In this document: positions 26,366 through 34,833 of the stretch, one piece after another
Layout of the letters: every line of letters starts with the position of its first letter
Numbering within the stretch: position 1 is the first letter of the stretch
NCBI RefSeq assembly: GCF_024494355.1
Contig: NZ_JAKNQY010000002.1
Coordinates: forward strand, 62,001-126,000
Source of the DNA: Pseudomonas sp. Q11
Lineage (GTDB): Bacteria > Pseudomonadota > Gammaproteobacteria > Pseudomonadales > Pseudomonadaceae
Length of the DNA: 64,000 bases
Direction: 5' to 3'
The notes under the pieces: generated by a model
The model's database searches: none
What the model saw: only the letters and a program-made list of their open reading frames with translations
What the model was told of the DNA's origin: nothing
Position numbers and translations under genes: made by a program

Positions 26366-27124
26366 ATGTCTGGTAAATTTATCAATCAAGTGGCGGTCGT
26401 CACGGGCGGCTCGACTGGAATCGGCTTTGCGATTGCCCAAGCGCTGTTAGCCGAGGGCGCTAAACGCGTTTATATCACCGGACGCTCGGCGGCAACGTTG
26501 GACGCTGCGGTTGCTGCACTGGGCGATAATGCGGTGGCGGTGGTGTCGGATGTCGCTCAGCAGGCCGATCTCGATTCGCTCAAAGCATTGGTCGAAGGAC
26601 GGGACGGTCAACTCGACGCAGTGTTCGCCAATGCCGGTGTCTGCGAAAAAAACCCAGTGGGCGAAACGACTGAAGCCGCTTACTACAACATGTTCGATAT
26701 TAACGTTAAGGGTGTGTTTTTTACTGTTCAGACGCTGTTGCCGTTGATGAAGGATGGCTCGTCAATTGTTCTGACCGCCTCCATTTGTTCCAGCAACGGG
26801 ATGGAAGGTCTGAGTCTTTACAATGCTTCAAAGGCTGCTGTGCGTTCATTTGCACGTACTTGGGCGAATGAGCTCAAAGGCCGAAAAATTCGCGCGAACG
26901 TGCTCAGCCCTGGCTTTACCAGAACACCGTTGATGGACAACGGACTGAAGATGGATGAGAGCCAGATCGAAGCACTCAGAAATCACGTAGAACAAATCGT
27001 GCCGCTGGGCTACATGGCCCAACCGGAACAAATAGCGTCGTCCGCACTTTTCCTTGCATCCACTGACGCCAATTATGTCAACGGCGTAGAACTGATGGTC
27101 GACGGTGGCCTCTCACAAATCTAA
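26366..27124 (+). CDS. Short-chain dehydrogenase/reductase
   Basis: A 252-aa SDR: VVTGGSTGIGFAIAQ (cofactor), VFANAGVCEKNPVGE (the NAG motif reads ANAG), LTASICSSNGMEGLSLYNASK with the Ser, Tyr and Lys triad, and YVNGVELMVDGGLSQI at the end. The ATG at 26366 follows CAGGAGTCAAAAC; a longer reading overlapping the MFS gene is unlikely. It is 64 bp after the pump gene, probably the same operon. Confidence 0.9.
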   Translation: MSGKFINQVAVVTGGSTGIGFAIAQALLAEGAKRVYITGRSAATLDAAVAALGDNAVAVVSDVAQQADLDSLKALVEGRDGQLDAVFANAGVCEKNPVGETTEAAYYNMFDINVKGVFFTVQTLLPLMKDGSSIVLTASICSSNGMEGLSLYNASKAAVRSFARTWANELKGRKIRANVLSPGFTRTPLMDNGLKMDESQIEALRNHVEQIVPLGYMAQPEQIASSALFLASTDANYVNGVELMVDGGLSQI

Positions 27125-27297
27125 TGGATGCCTGTCTGGACAAACGCTTGCCGGCTGGGTAATTGCGCAGAGGCAGGCGAACCTCCAGTCGGGAAATCCA
27201 GAGCACATCTGCGCTGACTGTTTCGGCTTTGCTAGCGAAACCAGGTTGCGCTTAAACCGACCCATCTTGCAAAACAAAGCATCACAAGGAAATCACA

Positions 27298-28506
27298 ATG
27301 AAATGGCCGACCATTGACGAAGTCCGAGGCTTTACCCCCTTGCCTGAGGACTATGAATGGGACTACCTGGAGCGCGACGAGATCAGCGTTGCCATAAGTT
27401 TTCTCGAAACATGGTTTCCTTCCATCTCCGTAGGCACGGGCAGCGCATTTTTTAACAGGTTGTTTTATGAAGAAAAGGTGGTGTTTTCAGACTGCGTCGA
27501 CCGGGACATTTTAGCGGTGGTTGTTCGTCACCAAGCTGAGATCGTCGCTATCGCGACATGGGAGAAAATAGACGGGGCTGATGTTATCTATGGTCGCGTA
27601 GGTGCTGTGGCCAGGCCTCATCGGAAGTCGAACCTTGCCATTGCAGCTCAGCATCTAGGCGAAAAGATCGGCAAACACATGGGGGCGGGGTTGATCTATG
27701 GCATGGCGACGACGACCAGCCCTTACATGCAACAAGCGTTGGAACAGGCGGGTTATACAGCCGTCGGCATAATGCCAGGCTTTGATCGTGAAGAACGAGA
27801 ACCCGGCGTGGTGCATCGTGTTTATGAAGTGATTTACGCAAAACCACTCGCTGACCCTTCAGATTTCATCGTTCCGATAGAGCAAAATTTGACGCCGAAT
27901 GTTTCCAGGCTGTACGCACAAATCTTCAAAAGTGATACTCAGTCGTCCACGCCCATTAGGTCAATCGATAGTGTTTTGACTTCGGTCGACTTAGTGCCAG
28001 CCAGTGCTGCTGATATCCCTGATGTGGTGTCGTTACTGAATCGGGCTTATCGTGGCGATGGTGATGAGGGTGGCTGGACAACGGAAGCTGGCCTCATCAG
28101 CGGAGATCGCATTTCGCAAGCGACGCTTCGAGCAGAAATCGCTGAAAAACCCCACGCAACGTTATTGGTATGGAAGCAGTACGAAAGCCTCTTAGGCTGT
28201 GTATGGGTCGAGCCAATGAGTGGTCACACTTGGTATCTGGGTTCACTTGCCGTTGATCCACAGACACAGAATGCCCGGTTTGGGCGTCGGTTGCTCAGCA
28301 CTGCGGAGCAATGGTGCCAGGCACGAGGCGCTCAGGCTATTCATATGACAGTGCTCGAAGCTCGTGAAACTCTGATTGCCTGGTATGAGCGACGCGGATA
28401 TTCCAAGTCTGGTGAGACTGAACTTTTTCCTTATGAAGACAGCCGTTTCGGAACGCCAACCAAGCCAGGATTGCGTTTCGCGGTTATGACAAAAAGCTTT
28501 ACCTGA
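27298..28506 (+). CDS. Tandem GNAT acetyltransferase-domain protein
   Basis: A 402-aa protein. The C-terminal half (from about residue 230) is a clear GNAT domain: LVPASAADIPDVVSLLNRAY, WYLGSLAVDPQTQNARFGRR (acetyl-CoA site, with RFGRRLL as the Q/RxxGxG/A-like turn) and WYERRGYSKSGETELFPYED. The N-terminal half looks like a degenerate acetyltransferase or N-acyl-transfer fold (AVVVRHQAEIVAIATWEKID, GRVGAVARPHRKSNLAIAAQ, EQAGYTAVGIMPGF). The acceptor is unknown. It is the last gene of the right-facing set. Confidence 0.75.
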   Translation: MKWPTIDEVRGFTPLPEDYEWDYLERDEISVAISFLETWFPSISVGTGSAFFNRLFYEEKVVFSDCVDRDILAVVVRHQAEIVAIATWEKIDGADVIYGRVGAVARPHRKSNLAIAAQHLGEKIGKHMGAGLIYGMATTTSPYMQQALEQAGYTAVGIMPGFDREEREPGVVHRVYEVIYAKPLADPSDFIVPIEQNLTPNVSRLYAQIFKSDTQSSTPIRSIDSVLTSVDLVPASAADIPDVVSLLNRAYRGDGDEGGWTTEAGLISGDRISQATLRAEIAEKPHATLLVWKQYESLLGCVWVEPMSGHTWYLGSLAVDPQTQNARFGRRLLSTAEQWCQARGAQAIHMTVLEARETLIAWYERRGYSKSGETELFPYEDSRFGTPTKPGLRFAVMTKSFT

Positions 28507-28587
28507 AGCGCACTATCAAGAGGTTGATTTTGATCGTTTAGCCCGCTGCGAGAGCCCGGATAGATAGGCAATGTCCGGTTGTGTCGC

Positions 28588-29982
28588 TCAAGCACTAGGG
28601 AATAAAAGCGAAAAACGAATGGTCCCCGGCTTGGGCTGTTCAACACTCACATTACCGCCATGCAATTGCATGATCGCCACGACGATGGCGAGGCCGAGGC
28701 CGTATGAGTCGGAGCTTTGGTGACGGGACGCATCGCCTCGGTAAAAACGGTCGAACAGTTTGCGTAGGGTTTCGTCACTCAGCACGGGCCCCTGATTCTC
28801 CACTTCAATTCGGCATCCACCGTCGGCTGCAATGATCCGCATCAGGATCTCGGTGCCTTCGTCGGCGTAGCGAATCGCGTTTGCCACCAGGTTGCTCAAT
28901 GCTCGGCGCAGCAGCAAAGGGTCTGCATGCACGGTGCCATCGCCGGTGGTCTGGAGGGTCATCTGCCGCTCTTCGGCCAGGCCTTCGAAATAACCGGCGA
29001 TGCGCTGTGATTCATCGTGCAGCGACAGTGGCTGGCGCTCGACCACCGATTGGGCTTCGTCGGCGCGAGCGAGAAACAGGATGCTTTCGACGATCCGGGA
29101 AATACGCTCCAGTTCTTCAAGGTTCGAGGCGATAAGCGCCTGATAGTCGTCCTCGCTGCGGGGCTGGCGCAGGGCGACCTGGCAGTGCCCCATCAACGAA
29201 CCCACAGGCGTGCGTATTTCGTGAGCCAGGTCGGCGGAGAACTGCGTCAGTCGTTGATAACCCTTGGCAAGGCGATCGAGCATGGCATTGTAGGCGTCAC
29301 TCAATTGTTGTAGTTCAACCGGTGTATCGGCGCTGTCCATCCGGCTGTCGAGCCGCTCAGGTGTTATGTTTGCCGCATGCGCGGCCATTTTGCGCAACGG
29401 GCGCAGTCCGCGACGCAGCAGCACGTAACCGAGCAATGCCGTGAGCAGAAAGGCCAGTGTCACGGCGAGGTAAATACGCTCGCGAAACGCCGCGAGCATG
29501 GCCATTTCCTTGCCCATGATGTGCGCGGCTGTCAGGCGAACTTCGCGCCCGCCTGAGGTCGTTTGTACGGAAGCGGCGCGTAGCGGTGCTCCAGAGTCGG
29601 TCACGCCGCTGCGCAGGTCGTTTACGCTCAGCTTCGCCTCTTGGCCGATCACGGGCAAATCGGGCAGCGTGACGTTCAGTGGATTGACCAGGATAACCGG
29701 CTGCTGGCCGGGCTCCGCGATGATAAAAATGTCGTCTTCGCTGTCGAGCATGTTCTTGAAAATCTGCGGACTGTCGCGCAGCTTCTCGATGGCCAGTTCG
29801 TAATGCAGCAGTTTGCGAAAGTGATCCAGACGTCCCATGACCGCGTGGTCGCTGTAGATCAGTACCGAGGCTTTCATCGACTGGTACAAATAAAACCCGG
29901 CCCCGGCCACGGCGACCATGGCCACCAGCGAGAACGCCAGGGTCGAGCGCAGGGTCAGGGATGGTTGGCGTCGGGGCCGCAT
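28588..29982 (-). CDS. Sensor histidine kinase, CusS/CopS type
   Basis: A 464-aa membrane kinase. TM1 lies near residues 15-35 ([20 protein letters not shown]), a periplasmic domain to about 165, then TM2 ([20 protein letters not shown]) and a HAMP domain ([20 protein letters not shown]). The H-box is [19 protein letters not shown], the N-box [12 protein letters not shown], and the G-box [18 protein letters not shown]. The ATG at 29982 has GAGGTGAGGCC upstream and overlaps the regulator gene by 28 bp. It phosphorylates the response regulator encoded just upstream. The ligand is not evident; redox stress or copper are candidates. Confidence 0.92.
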   Translation of the reverse strand: MRPRRQPSLTLRSTLAFSLVAMVAVAGAGFYLYQSMKASVLIYSDHAVMGRLDHFRKLLHYELAIEKLRDSPQIFKNMLDSEDDIFIIAEPGQQPVILVNPLNVTLPDLPVIGQEAKLSVNDLRSGVTDSGAPLRAASVQTTSGGREVRLTAAHIMGKEMAMLAAFRERIYLAVTLAFLLTALLGYVLLRRGLRPLRKMAAHAANITPERLDSRMDSADTPVELQQLSDAYNAMLDRLAKGYQRLTQFSADLAHEIRTPVGSLMGHCQVALRQPRSEDDYQALIASNLEELERISRIVESILFLARADEAQSVVERQPLSLHDESQRIAGYFEGLAEERQMTLQTTGDGTVHADPLLLRRALSNLVANAIRYADEGTEILMRIIAADGGCRIEVENQGPVLSDETLRKLFDRFYRGDASRHQSSDSYGLGLAIVVAIMQLHGGNVSVEQPKPGTIRFSLLFPSA

Positions 29983-30650
29983 GGCCTCACCTCGCACACA
30001 TAGCCGATACCGCGAATGGTATGGATCAGCTTGATCGGGTAGGGCTGGTCGACCTTGTTGCGCAGACGTTTGACAGCCACGTCCACGACGTTGGTATCGC
30101 TGTCGAAATTCATATCCCAGACTTCCGAGGCAATCTGCGCCCGGGACAGGACATCACCTTCGCGGCGCAGGAACAGATGCAACAGGGCGAACTCCTTGTT
30201 GGTCAACACGATCACTTGCTGCTGGCGCGTGACGCGGCGACGCACCAGGTCCAGCTCCAGGTCGGCGATGTGAAAATGATCGGCTTCGCGGACCACGCCA
30301 CGACGCAGGATGGTGCGAATGCGCAACAGCAACTCGGTGAAGGAAAACGGTTTTACCAGATAGTCATCGGCGCCCAGTTCGAAGCCGCGAATGCGGTCAT
30401 GCAACTGATCGCGGGCAGTGAGGAACAGCACGGGCACGTCTTGCTTGGCGCGCAATAGCTCGATGATTTGAAATCCATCGATGCCGGGCAACATCACATC
30501 CAGCACGATCAGGTCGTAGTTCGTTTGCAGTGCCATGTACAAGCCATCGGCGCCGTGCTGGGTCCAGTCGACGTTGTAGCCGGACTCGCCAAGTCCCTTT
30601 TTCAGGTACTCGCCGGTTTTGGTGTCGTCTTCGATCAGCAGAATATGCAT
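29955..30650 (-). CDS. OmpR-family response regulator, CusR/CopR type
   Basis: A 231-aa regulator with receiver domain ([13 protein letters not shown]; phospho-Asp in [14 protein letters not shown]; Lys in [16 protein letters not shown]) and a C-terminal winged helix ([40 protein letters not shown]). It closely resembles CopR/CusR/HprR. Two CopR-box-like repeats lie in the divergent promoter region in front of the periplasmic protein, cytochrome b561 and molybdoenzyme genes, which it presumably activates. Confidence 0.93.
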   Translation of the reverse strand: MHILLIEDDTKTGEYLKKGLGESGYNVDWTQHGADGLYMALQTNYDLIVLDVMLPGIDGFQIIELLRAKQDVPVLFLTARDQLHDRIRGFELGADDYLVKPFSFTELLLRIRTILRRGVVREADHFHIADLELDLVRRRVTRQQQVIVLTNKEFALLHLFLRREGDVLSRAQIASEVWDMNFDSDTNVVDVAVKRLRNKVDQPYPIKLIHTIRGIGYVCEVRPCGPDANHP

Positions 30651-30745
30651 CTTCAGGGGGCGCTCGGGTTTCTTTTATGACGGGATTCAACCCGCGGCAT
30701 CGGTATCTCAGGATTGCAGTGTAACCAGCTGAGAAGGTTGAGTCG

Positions 30746-30761
30746 GTTACATTTCTGTCAT
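30746..30761. promoter_or_regulatory. CopR/HprR-box-like inverted repeat 1
   Basis: GTTACATTTCTGTCAT has the nTTACA-N4-TGTnAn layout bound by CopR, CusR and HprR. It lies in the divergent region between the response regulator gene and the periplasmic protein gene. Confidence 0.55.
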
Positions 30762-30781
30762 TCGTGAAAGCGTCGTTGCGA

Positions 30782-30797
30782 ATGACAAAAATGTCAT
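30782..30797. promoter_or_regulatory. CopR/HprR-box-like inverted repeat 2
   Basis: ATGACA-AAAA-TGTCAT, a perfect 6-4-6 inverted repeat 71 bp before the ATG at 30869. Together with box 1 it also forms a wider TGTCATTCG / CGAATGACA pair (30756 and 30779). Confidence 0.6.
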
Positions 30798-30868
30798 CCG
30801 GCGGTCATCGTGAGGTCCCGGTCGGGGGCCGAGGATGGCGACACATAAACCAGTGAGGAATCGTCGTA

Positions 30869-31480
30869 ATGAAGCTCAAGACTGCTCTCTCCACCACGTT
30901 CGGTTTGCTGATGCTCAGTGCTGCTGTCATGGCCACTGCGGCCGATATGCCGGTGATCAAGCCGCTGCGCGGCACCGTCGAAAGTGTCAGCAACAACACG
31001 CTGACTTTCGCTACTCGATCCGGCGCACAGCAGACCATCGGCCTGACTGACAAGACCGATATCAAACGGGTGTCAAAGGCTGCCATCGATTCGATCAAAG
31101 CGGACAGTTTCGTTGGCTCTGCAGCCATTCCACAAGCTGACGGTTCGCTGAAGGCGCTGGAAGTCACGGTGTTCGAGTCCAGCCTCAAGGGCAGCGGCGA
31201 AGGCCATTACGGTTGGCAGAATGCGGATGGCAGCACCGGCACCATGACCAACGGCACCGTGGGCAAATTGTCCAAAGCCAACGGCCGCACGCTGACTGTC
31301 AACTACAAGGGGGGCGAGAAGCAGCTCGTCGTGCCGGATGATGTGCCCATCGCCTACGTTGAACCAGGCAAAGCCGATGAGTTGGTCAAAGGCGCGAAAG
31401 TTGTCGTGTTCCCCGCTCAGGATGGCACCACCGCACGCGGTATTGCTGTCGGTAAAGATGGCTTCCAGCCACCGATGTAA
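30869..31480 (+). CDS. Secreted DUF5666-like periplasmic protein
   Basis: A 203-aa protein with a clear signal peptide (MKLKTALSTTFGLLMLSAAV, cleavage probably after ATAADM's first Ala run). The mature part has two similar beta modules (GTVESVSNNTLTFATRSGAQ and GTVGKLSKANGRTLTVNYKG), a pattern of DUF5666-type small-barrel domains. It is first in a right-facing set with a b-type cytochrome and a molybdoenzyme and directly follows the two CopR-like boxes. Function unknown; a periplasmic partner of the redox pair is likely. Confidence 0.75.
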   Translation: MKLKTALSTTFGLLMLSAAVMATAADMPVIKPLRGTVESVSNNTLTFATRSGAQQTIGLTDKTDIKRVSKAAIDSIKADSFVGSAAIPQADGSLKALEVTVFESSLKGSGEGHYGWQNADGSTGTMTNGTVGKLSKANGRTLTVNYKGGEKQLVVPDDVPIAYVEPGKADELVKGAKVVVFPAQDGTTARGIAVGKDGFQPPM

Positions 31481-31554
31481 TCACCTGAACCTGTTGGCGT
31501 GAGGCCGCCGGGCCTCGCATCAACAGGAGCAGCGCTTCCAAGGCAGGGAAAAAT

Positions 31555-32157
31555 ATGAGTAAAAAAGCAATCCATCCCTGGCCCGTCCGCGTCACTCACT
31601 GGCTTAACGCCGTATGCATGGTCTGCATGTTCATGAGCGGTTGGGCGATTTACAACGCCTCGCCACTGTTCGCCTTTCGGTTTCCGGTGGCGTTGACGGT
31701 CGGTGGTTGGCTGGGCGGCTCGCTGGCCTGGCACTTCGCATTTATGTGGTTGCTGTTCATCAACGGCCTCATCTATGTGCTGTATGGCTTGATCAGTCGG
31801 CATTTCAGACGTGATTTTTTGCCGATCAGTGTTCCGGCGGTAAAACGTGATTTGACGGATGCACTGCGGTTTCGACTGGTGCACGAGAAGGGCGTCTATA
31901 ACGCGGTGCAGCGCCTGATGTATTGGGTGGTGCTGGCTGCAGGTGCAATGGTCGTGATCTCGGGGCTGGCGATCTGGAAGCCCATTCAATTGCAAGAACT
32001 GGTCGCGCTCCTGGGCGGCTATGACATAGCCCGCTACGTGCATTTTGCGGCGATGGCGGTGATTGGCGCGTTCGTCGTTGTGCATCTGACGTTGGTGCTG
32101 CTGGTGCCGAAAACGTTGTTGCCCATGATCACTGGCGGAAAACTCGACCATGATTGA
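31555..32157 (+). CDS. Cytochrome b561-type membrane subunit
   Basis: A 200-aa four-helix membrane protein. HPWPVRVTHWLNAVCMVCMF carries an N-terminal haem-ligand His, FAFMWLLFINGLIYVLYGL and LMYWVVLAAGAMVVISGLAI are helices, and the last helix YVHFAAMAVIGAFVVVHLTL holds the remaining His ligands. It resembles the cytochrome b of hydrogenases and thiosulfate reductases. It would pass quinol electrons to the periplasmic molybdoenzyme encoded next, with which it overlaps by eight bases. AGGGAAAAAT precedes the ATG. Confidence 0.88.
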   Translation: MSKKAIHPWPVRVTHWLNAVCMVCMFMSGWAIYNASPLFAFRFPVALTVGGWLGGSLAWHFAFMWLLFINGLIYVLYGLISRHFRRDFLPISVPAVKRDLTDALRFRLVHEKGVYNAVQRLMYWVVLAAGAMVVISGLAIWKPIQLQELVALLGGYDIARYVHFAAMAVIGAFVVVHLTLVLLVPKTLLPMITGGKLDHD

Positions 32158-32920
32158 GCCAAAAAAACGCGCCATTGAGCGCATCAAACTTGAACCCGCA
32201 CAGCAGCTTCAGTTGGAAAACCTCCAGCGTCGCCACTTTCTGCGCGGTGGCTTGACCGTCGGCGCGATGGCGATGCTGACCGGTTGCAACTTGCAGGACG
32301 GCGATCAGGTCGACAAGGTGCTATGGGCCATGTCGCGTTGGAACGATCGGGTTCAAGCCTGGCTGTTCAGCGGGCAGAAACTCGCGCCGACGTTCACCCA
32401 GGCGCAAATGACCAAGCCATTCCCCTTCAACGCGTTCTACGGCCAGGAGGATATCCCGGACCTTGATCTGAGCGATTATTTGCTCGCCGTTTCCGGGCTG
32501 GTTCGGGACAAGGCACCGTGGACACTAGAGGGGCTGCGCAAATTGCCGCAGCGCACCGACATTACGCGCCTGATCTGCGTAGAAGGCTGGAGCGCTATCG
32601 GGCAATGGGGTGGGGTGCCGCTGAAAGCCTTCCTGGAACATATCGGGGCTGATACGACGGCTAAATTTGTCGGCTTCAAGTGTGCTGACCGCTATTACTC
32701 CAGCCTGGACATGCCGACGGCATTGCACCCGCAAACACTGCTGGCACTGGATTTCGGCGACGTCGCTTTGCCGCCGGAGTATGGCTATCCACTACGGGTT
32801 CGAGTACCGACCAAGTTGGGCTTCAAAAATCCCAAGCATATCGTTGAGATCTTTGTCAGTACTGATAATCCGGGTGGATATTGGGAAGATCAGGGCTATA
32901 ACTGGTTTAGCGGGATCTGA
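32150..32920 (+). CDS. Molybdopterin-dependent oxidoreductase (SUOX/MsrP-like), exported
   Basis: A 256-aa protein with a twin-arginine signal (QRRHFLRGGLTVGAMAMLTG) ending in a lipobox-like LTGC, so it may be a lipid-anchored periplasmic protein. The sulfite-oxidase fold includes RLICVEGWSAIGQWGGVPL, where the Cys coordinates molybdenum, and YGYPLRVRVPTKLGFKNPKH. Such enzymes reduce or oxidise S- or N-oxides, as MsrP does with methionine sulfoxide. It is coupled to the cytochrome gene and is probably controlled by the divergent two-component system. Confidence 0.9.
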   Translation: MIEPKKRAIERIKLEPAQQLQLENLQRRHFLRGGLTVGAMAMLTGCNLQDGDQVDKVLWAMSRWNDRVQAWLFSGQKLAPTFTQAQMTKPFPFNAFYGQEDIPDLDLSDYLLAVSGLVRDKAPWTLEGLRKLPQRTDITRLICVEGWSAIGQWGGVPLKAFLEHIGADTTAKFVGFKCADRYYSSLDMPTALHPQTLLALDFGDVALPPEYGYPLRVRVPTKLGFKNPKHIVEIFVSTDNPGGYWEDQGYNWFSGI

Positions 32921-33026
32921 TGAAGCAAACACGTAAATAACTAGAAGCTGCACACGACTTTAACGGCCGCATAACGTATCTCTGGGGGCCCGCGGCATTC
33001 GCTCTAATAAGCGAGCGCCGCTTCAA

Positions 33027-33692
33027 TCACCCGAGATTGTTGTCGACATCCGCATCCGACTGATCAGGGTGATGGCCCTCGGCTGAACGAGGCTTGCGTC
33101 GGCGCCAAATCTGAATGCGGGGCGATTGCAGTGGCGCTCGAACTATTTCGATCGGTATCCAGGTGAGGGTGCTTGCGGACAGCGCCACGGCAATTGCTGC
33201 TGCATTTAGTCCGCCCTCGCAAGAAGCGCCAGCGGTGAAATCGCTCCCACAGGAGTCGGCGCGCCACGCGGTCGGATCTTCGATAGGCTCTGGACACAGA
33301 ACGGTACTGTGCTCGTCGGCGCGAGCAAGGTCGATCATCTCAGTACCCACCAGAAAAGTATGATCGGCGAAACTGTAGTCCGGGACAGCCAAGCCACTCG
33401 CTAAAGCCCCAGGCACCGATCGACCAATCTTGCTCGGGGCATTGAACGTGATCTTTCGCCATGCCAGCAATTGAAGCATCGCTTCCACGTCCGGCCGGCG
33501 CGACGTATCTGCGGTCGACTCCGTCAATACCTGCGCGGTTGCCGGACTGGGCGGTAACAGAGGGGGCTTGGATTGAGCCTTCAGTTGGGATTGAAAATCT
33601 GGGCTAGTGGTCAGCGCTCTCGGGTTGTTTTCAGCCTCTACAGCATTCGGTAAGACAGAAGTAACTGGCGACAAGGCAGGAATGCTGGTCAT
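33027..33692 (-). CDS. Uncharacterised protein (221 aa)
   Basis: Starts MTSIPALSPVTSVLPNAVEA with a low-complexity Pro/Ser/Thr/Ala leader. A middle part (AMLQLLAWRKITFNAPSKIG, DYSFADHTFLVGTEMIDLAR) and a hydrophobic segment near residues 165-185 (NAAAIAVALSASTLTWIPIE) before a basic tail (IQIWRRRKPRSAEG) follow. The leader style resembles that of the 527-aa protein at 48022. I recognise no domain. Its ATG overlaps the stop of a 46-aa gene (ATGA type), indicating translational coupling. Confidence 0.6.
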   Translation of the reverse strand: MTSIPALSPVTSVLPNAVEAENNPRALTTSPDFQSQLKAQSKPPLLPPSPATAQVLTESTADTSRRPDVEAMLQLLAWRKITFNAPSKIGRSVPGALASGLAVPDYSFADHTFLVGTEMIDLARADEHSTVLCPEPIEDPTAWRADSCGSDFTAGASCEGGLNAAAIAVALSASTLTWIPIEIVRAPLQSPRIQIWRRRKPRSAEGHHPDQSDADVDNNLG

Positions 33693-33829
33693 AAGAGAGC
33701 CTCATGATCAGAGGCTGGCGTACCATTCGTAACTCCCGTCTTCCTGTTAGCTGCAAATGCTAAGGGTTGCGAGATAGTTATGAGCGGCGCGCTGGTCAGG
33801 TCGAGGCCGGGCAACTTGTGCAGGTCCAT
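33689..33829 (-). CDS. Small coupled gene, 46 aa, unknown function
   Basis: Reads MDLHKLPGLDLTSAPLITIS and continues to ASDHEALL. AGGAGAGACTG precedes the ATG, one of the better ribosome binding sites around, and the stop overlaps the next gene's start. A plausible promoter (TTGTAC, 17-bp spacer, GATGAT) lies upstream with operator D in its spacer. No homology is recognised; it could be a leader peptide for the 221-aa gene. Confidence 0.5.
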   Translation of the reverse strand: MDLHKLPGLDLTSAPLITISQPLAFAANRKTGVTNGTPASDHEALL

Positions 33830-33897
33830 CAGTCTCTCCTGTGTGGGTGGGGTAGGGCGCTTCTGAAAGATACAGAATCTTGTTCAAGTGCCTATCA

Positions 33898-33913
33898 TCT
33901 ACCAACTAGTAGG
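33898..33913. promoter_or_regulatory. CTAC-N6-GTAG operator, site D, inside a possible promoter
   Basis: TCTACCAACTAGTAGG matches sites A-C in arms and spacer. On the minus strand it sits between TTGTAC and GATGAT, a possible -35/-10 pair reading into the 46-aa and 221-aa genes. The neighbouring tetR at 33992 is a truncated remnant, so any regulator must be encoded elsewhere, for example at 15139. Confidence 0.55.
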
Positions 33914-33991
33914 TTTGTACAATGGCGGGTGATGTGGCGGTGCAGCAGTTCGAGCAGGATGGATAACCTGTCGCCCTGTAATACCTGATCG

Positions 33992-34204
33992 CTACTGACC
34001 TGCTGTTTCAGGCGCCAGCAGCAATCCGGACGCCAATGCGACGAAGCCCTCGACCACTTGCTCGGACGCCGTGTGCGGATCTTCGGCATTGGCTATCCAC
34101 AAGGACGCGCCGAGCAGGGCGCCCATGATCAGGCGCGCCGTCGCTTCGGTATTGACCTTGCGAATCGTCCCTTCATCGATCAACCGTTGGAGGCTGCGTT
34201 GGGT
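33992..34204 (-). pseudogene. TetR-family regulator, C-terminal remnant
   Basis: About 70 residues of a TetR ligand-binding domain: TQRSLQRLIDEGTIRKVNTE, ATARLIMGALLGASLWIANA and VEGFVALASGLLLAP. The DNA-binding half is gone. The break near 34204 coincides with the start of acyl-CoA ligase sequence on the other strand, which also lacks its 5' part. A single deletion across a divergent promoter would explain both. Confidence 0.72.
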
Positions 34205-34784
34205 TCATTGGCCGGCACTCATGTGTTTTTGCGCCGCGTGGACCCGAAAAAAATTCTCACCCTGATCAACCAGCACCAGGTCAGCCACCTGTGCGGTGCG
34301 CCCATTGTGCTCAACGCGCTGGTCAACCTGCCAGACTCGGCCAAGGTCACTTTCGATCATCCGGTCAACGCGATGGTGGCGGGCGCCGCGCCGCCGGCCA
34401 AGGTCATCGGTGCGGTCGAGGAGATGGGCATCAAGATCACTCACGTCTATGGATTGACCGAGGTTTACGGCCCTGTGACCGTTTGTGCCTGGCGCAGAGA
34501 ACATTTCCACCATCGAGATTGAGGACGTTCTGTATCGTCATCCGGCGGTACTGGAGGCTGCGGTGGTCGCCCGTCCGGACGAAAAATGGGGTGAAACGCC
34601 GTGTGCCTTCATCACCCTCAAAGCTGACAGCCAGGACACTCGGGAAACCGAGATCATCCGCTTCTGTCGTGAGCATCTGGCGGGGTTCAAACTCCCGAAA
34701 ACCGTCGTGTTCAGCGAGTTGCCGAAAACCTCGACGGGCAAGATCCAGAAGTACGTACTGCGCGGCTGGGCCAAGGCACTCTAG
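34205..34784 (+). pseudogene. AMP-dependent acyl-CoA ligase, two remnants
   Basis: First piece: THVFLRRVDPKKILTLINQH, SHLCGAPIVLNALVN and [19 protein letters not shown], the central adenylation motifs. Second piece, in another frame: [37 protein letters not shown] and [20 protein letters not shown], the C-terminal domain with the catalytic Lys. The N-terminal half and about 120 central residues are missing, and the pieces join out of frame near 34492. This is a decayed medium/long-chain or aryl acyl-CoA synthetase gene. Confidence 0.85.
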
Positions 34785-34833
34785 GACGAAACGGCCCTAG
34801 TGCTCATCCAACAATACGTCTGGTTATCGTGGC

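Noticed and set aside
34058..34204. Upstream part of the + strand frame containing the acyl-CoA ligase remnant
   Set aside because: It is antisense of the TetR remnant; ligase similarity begins only near 34205.
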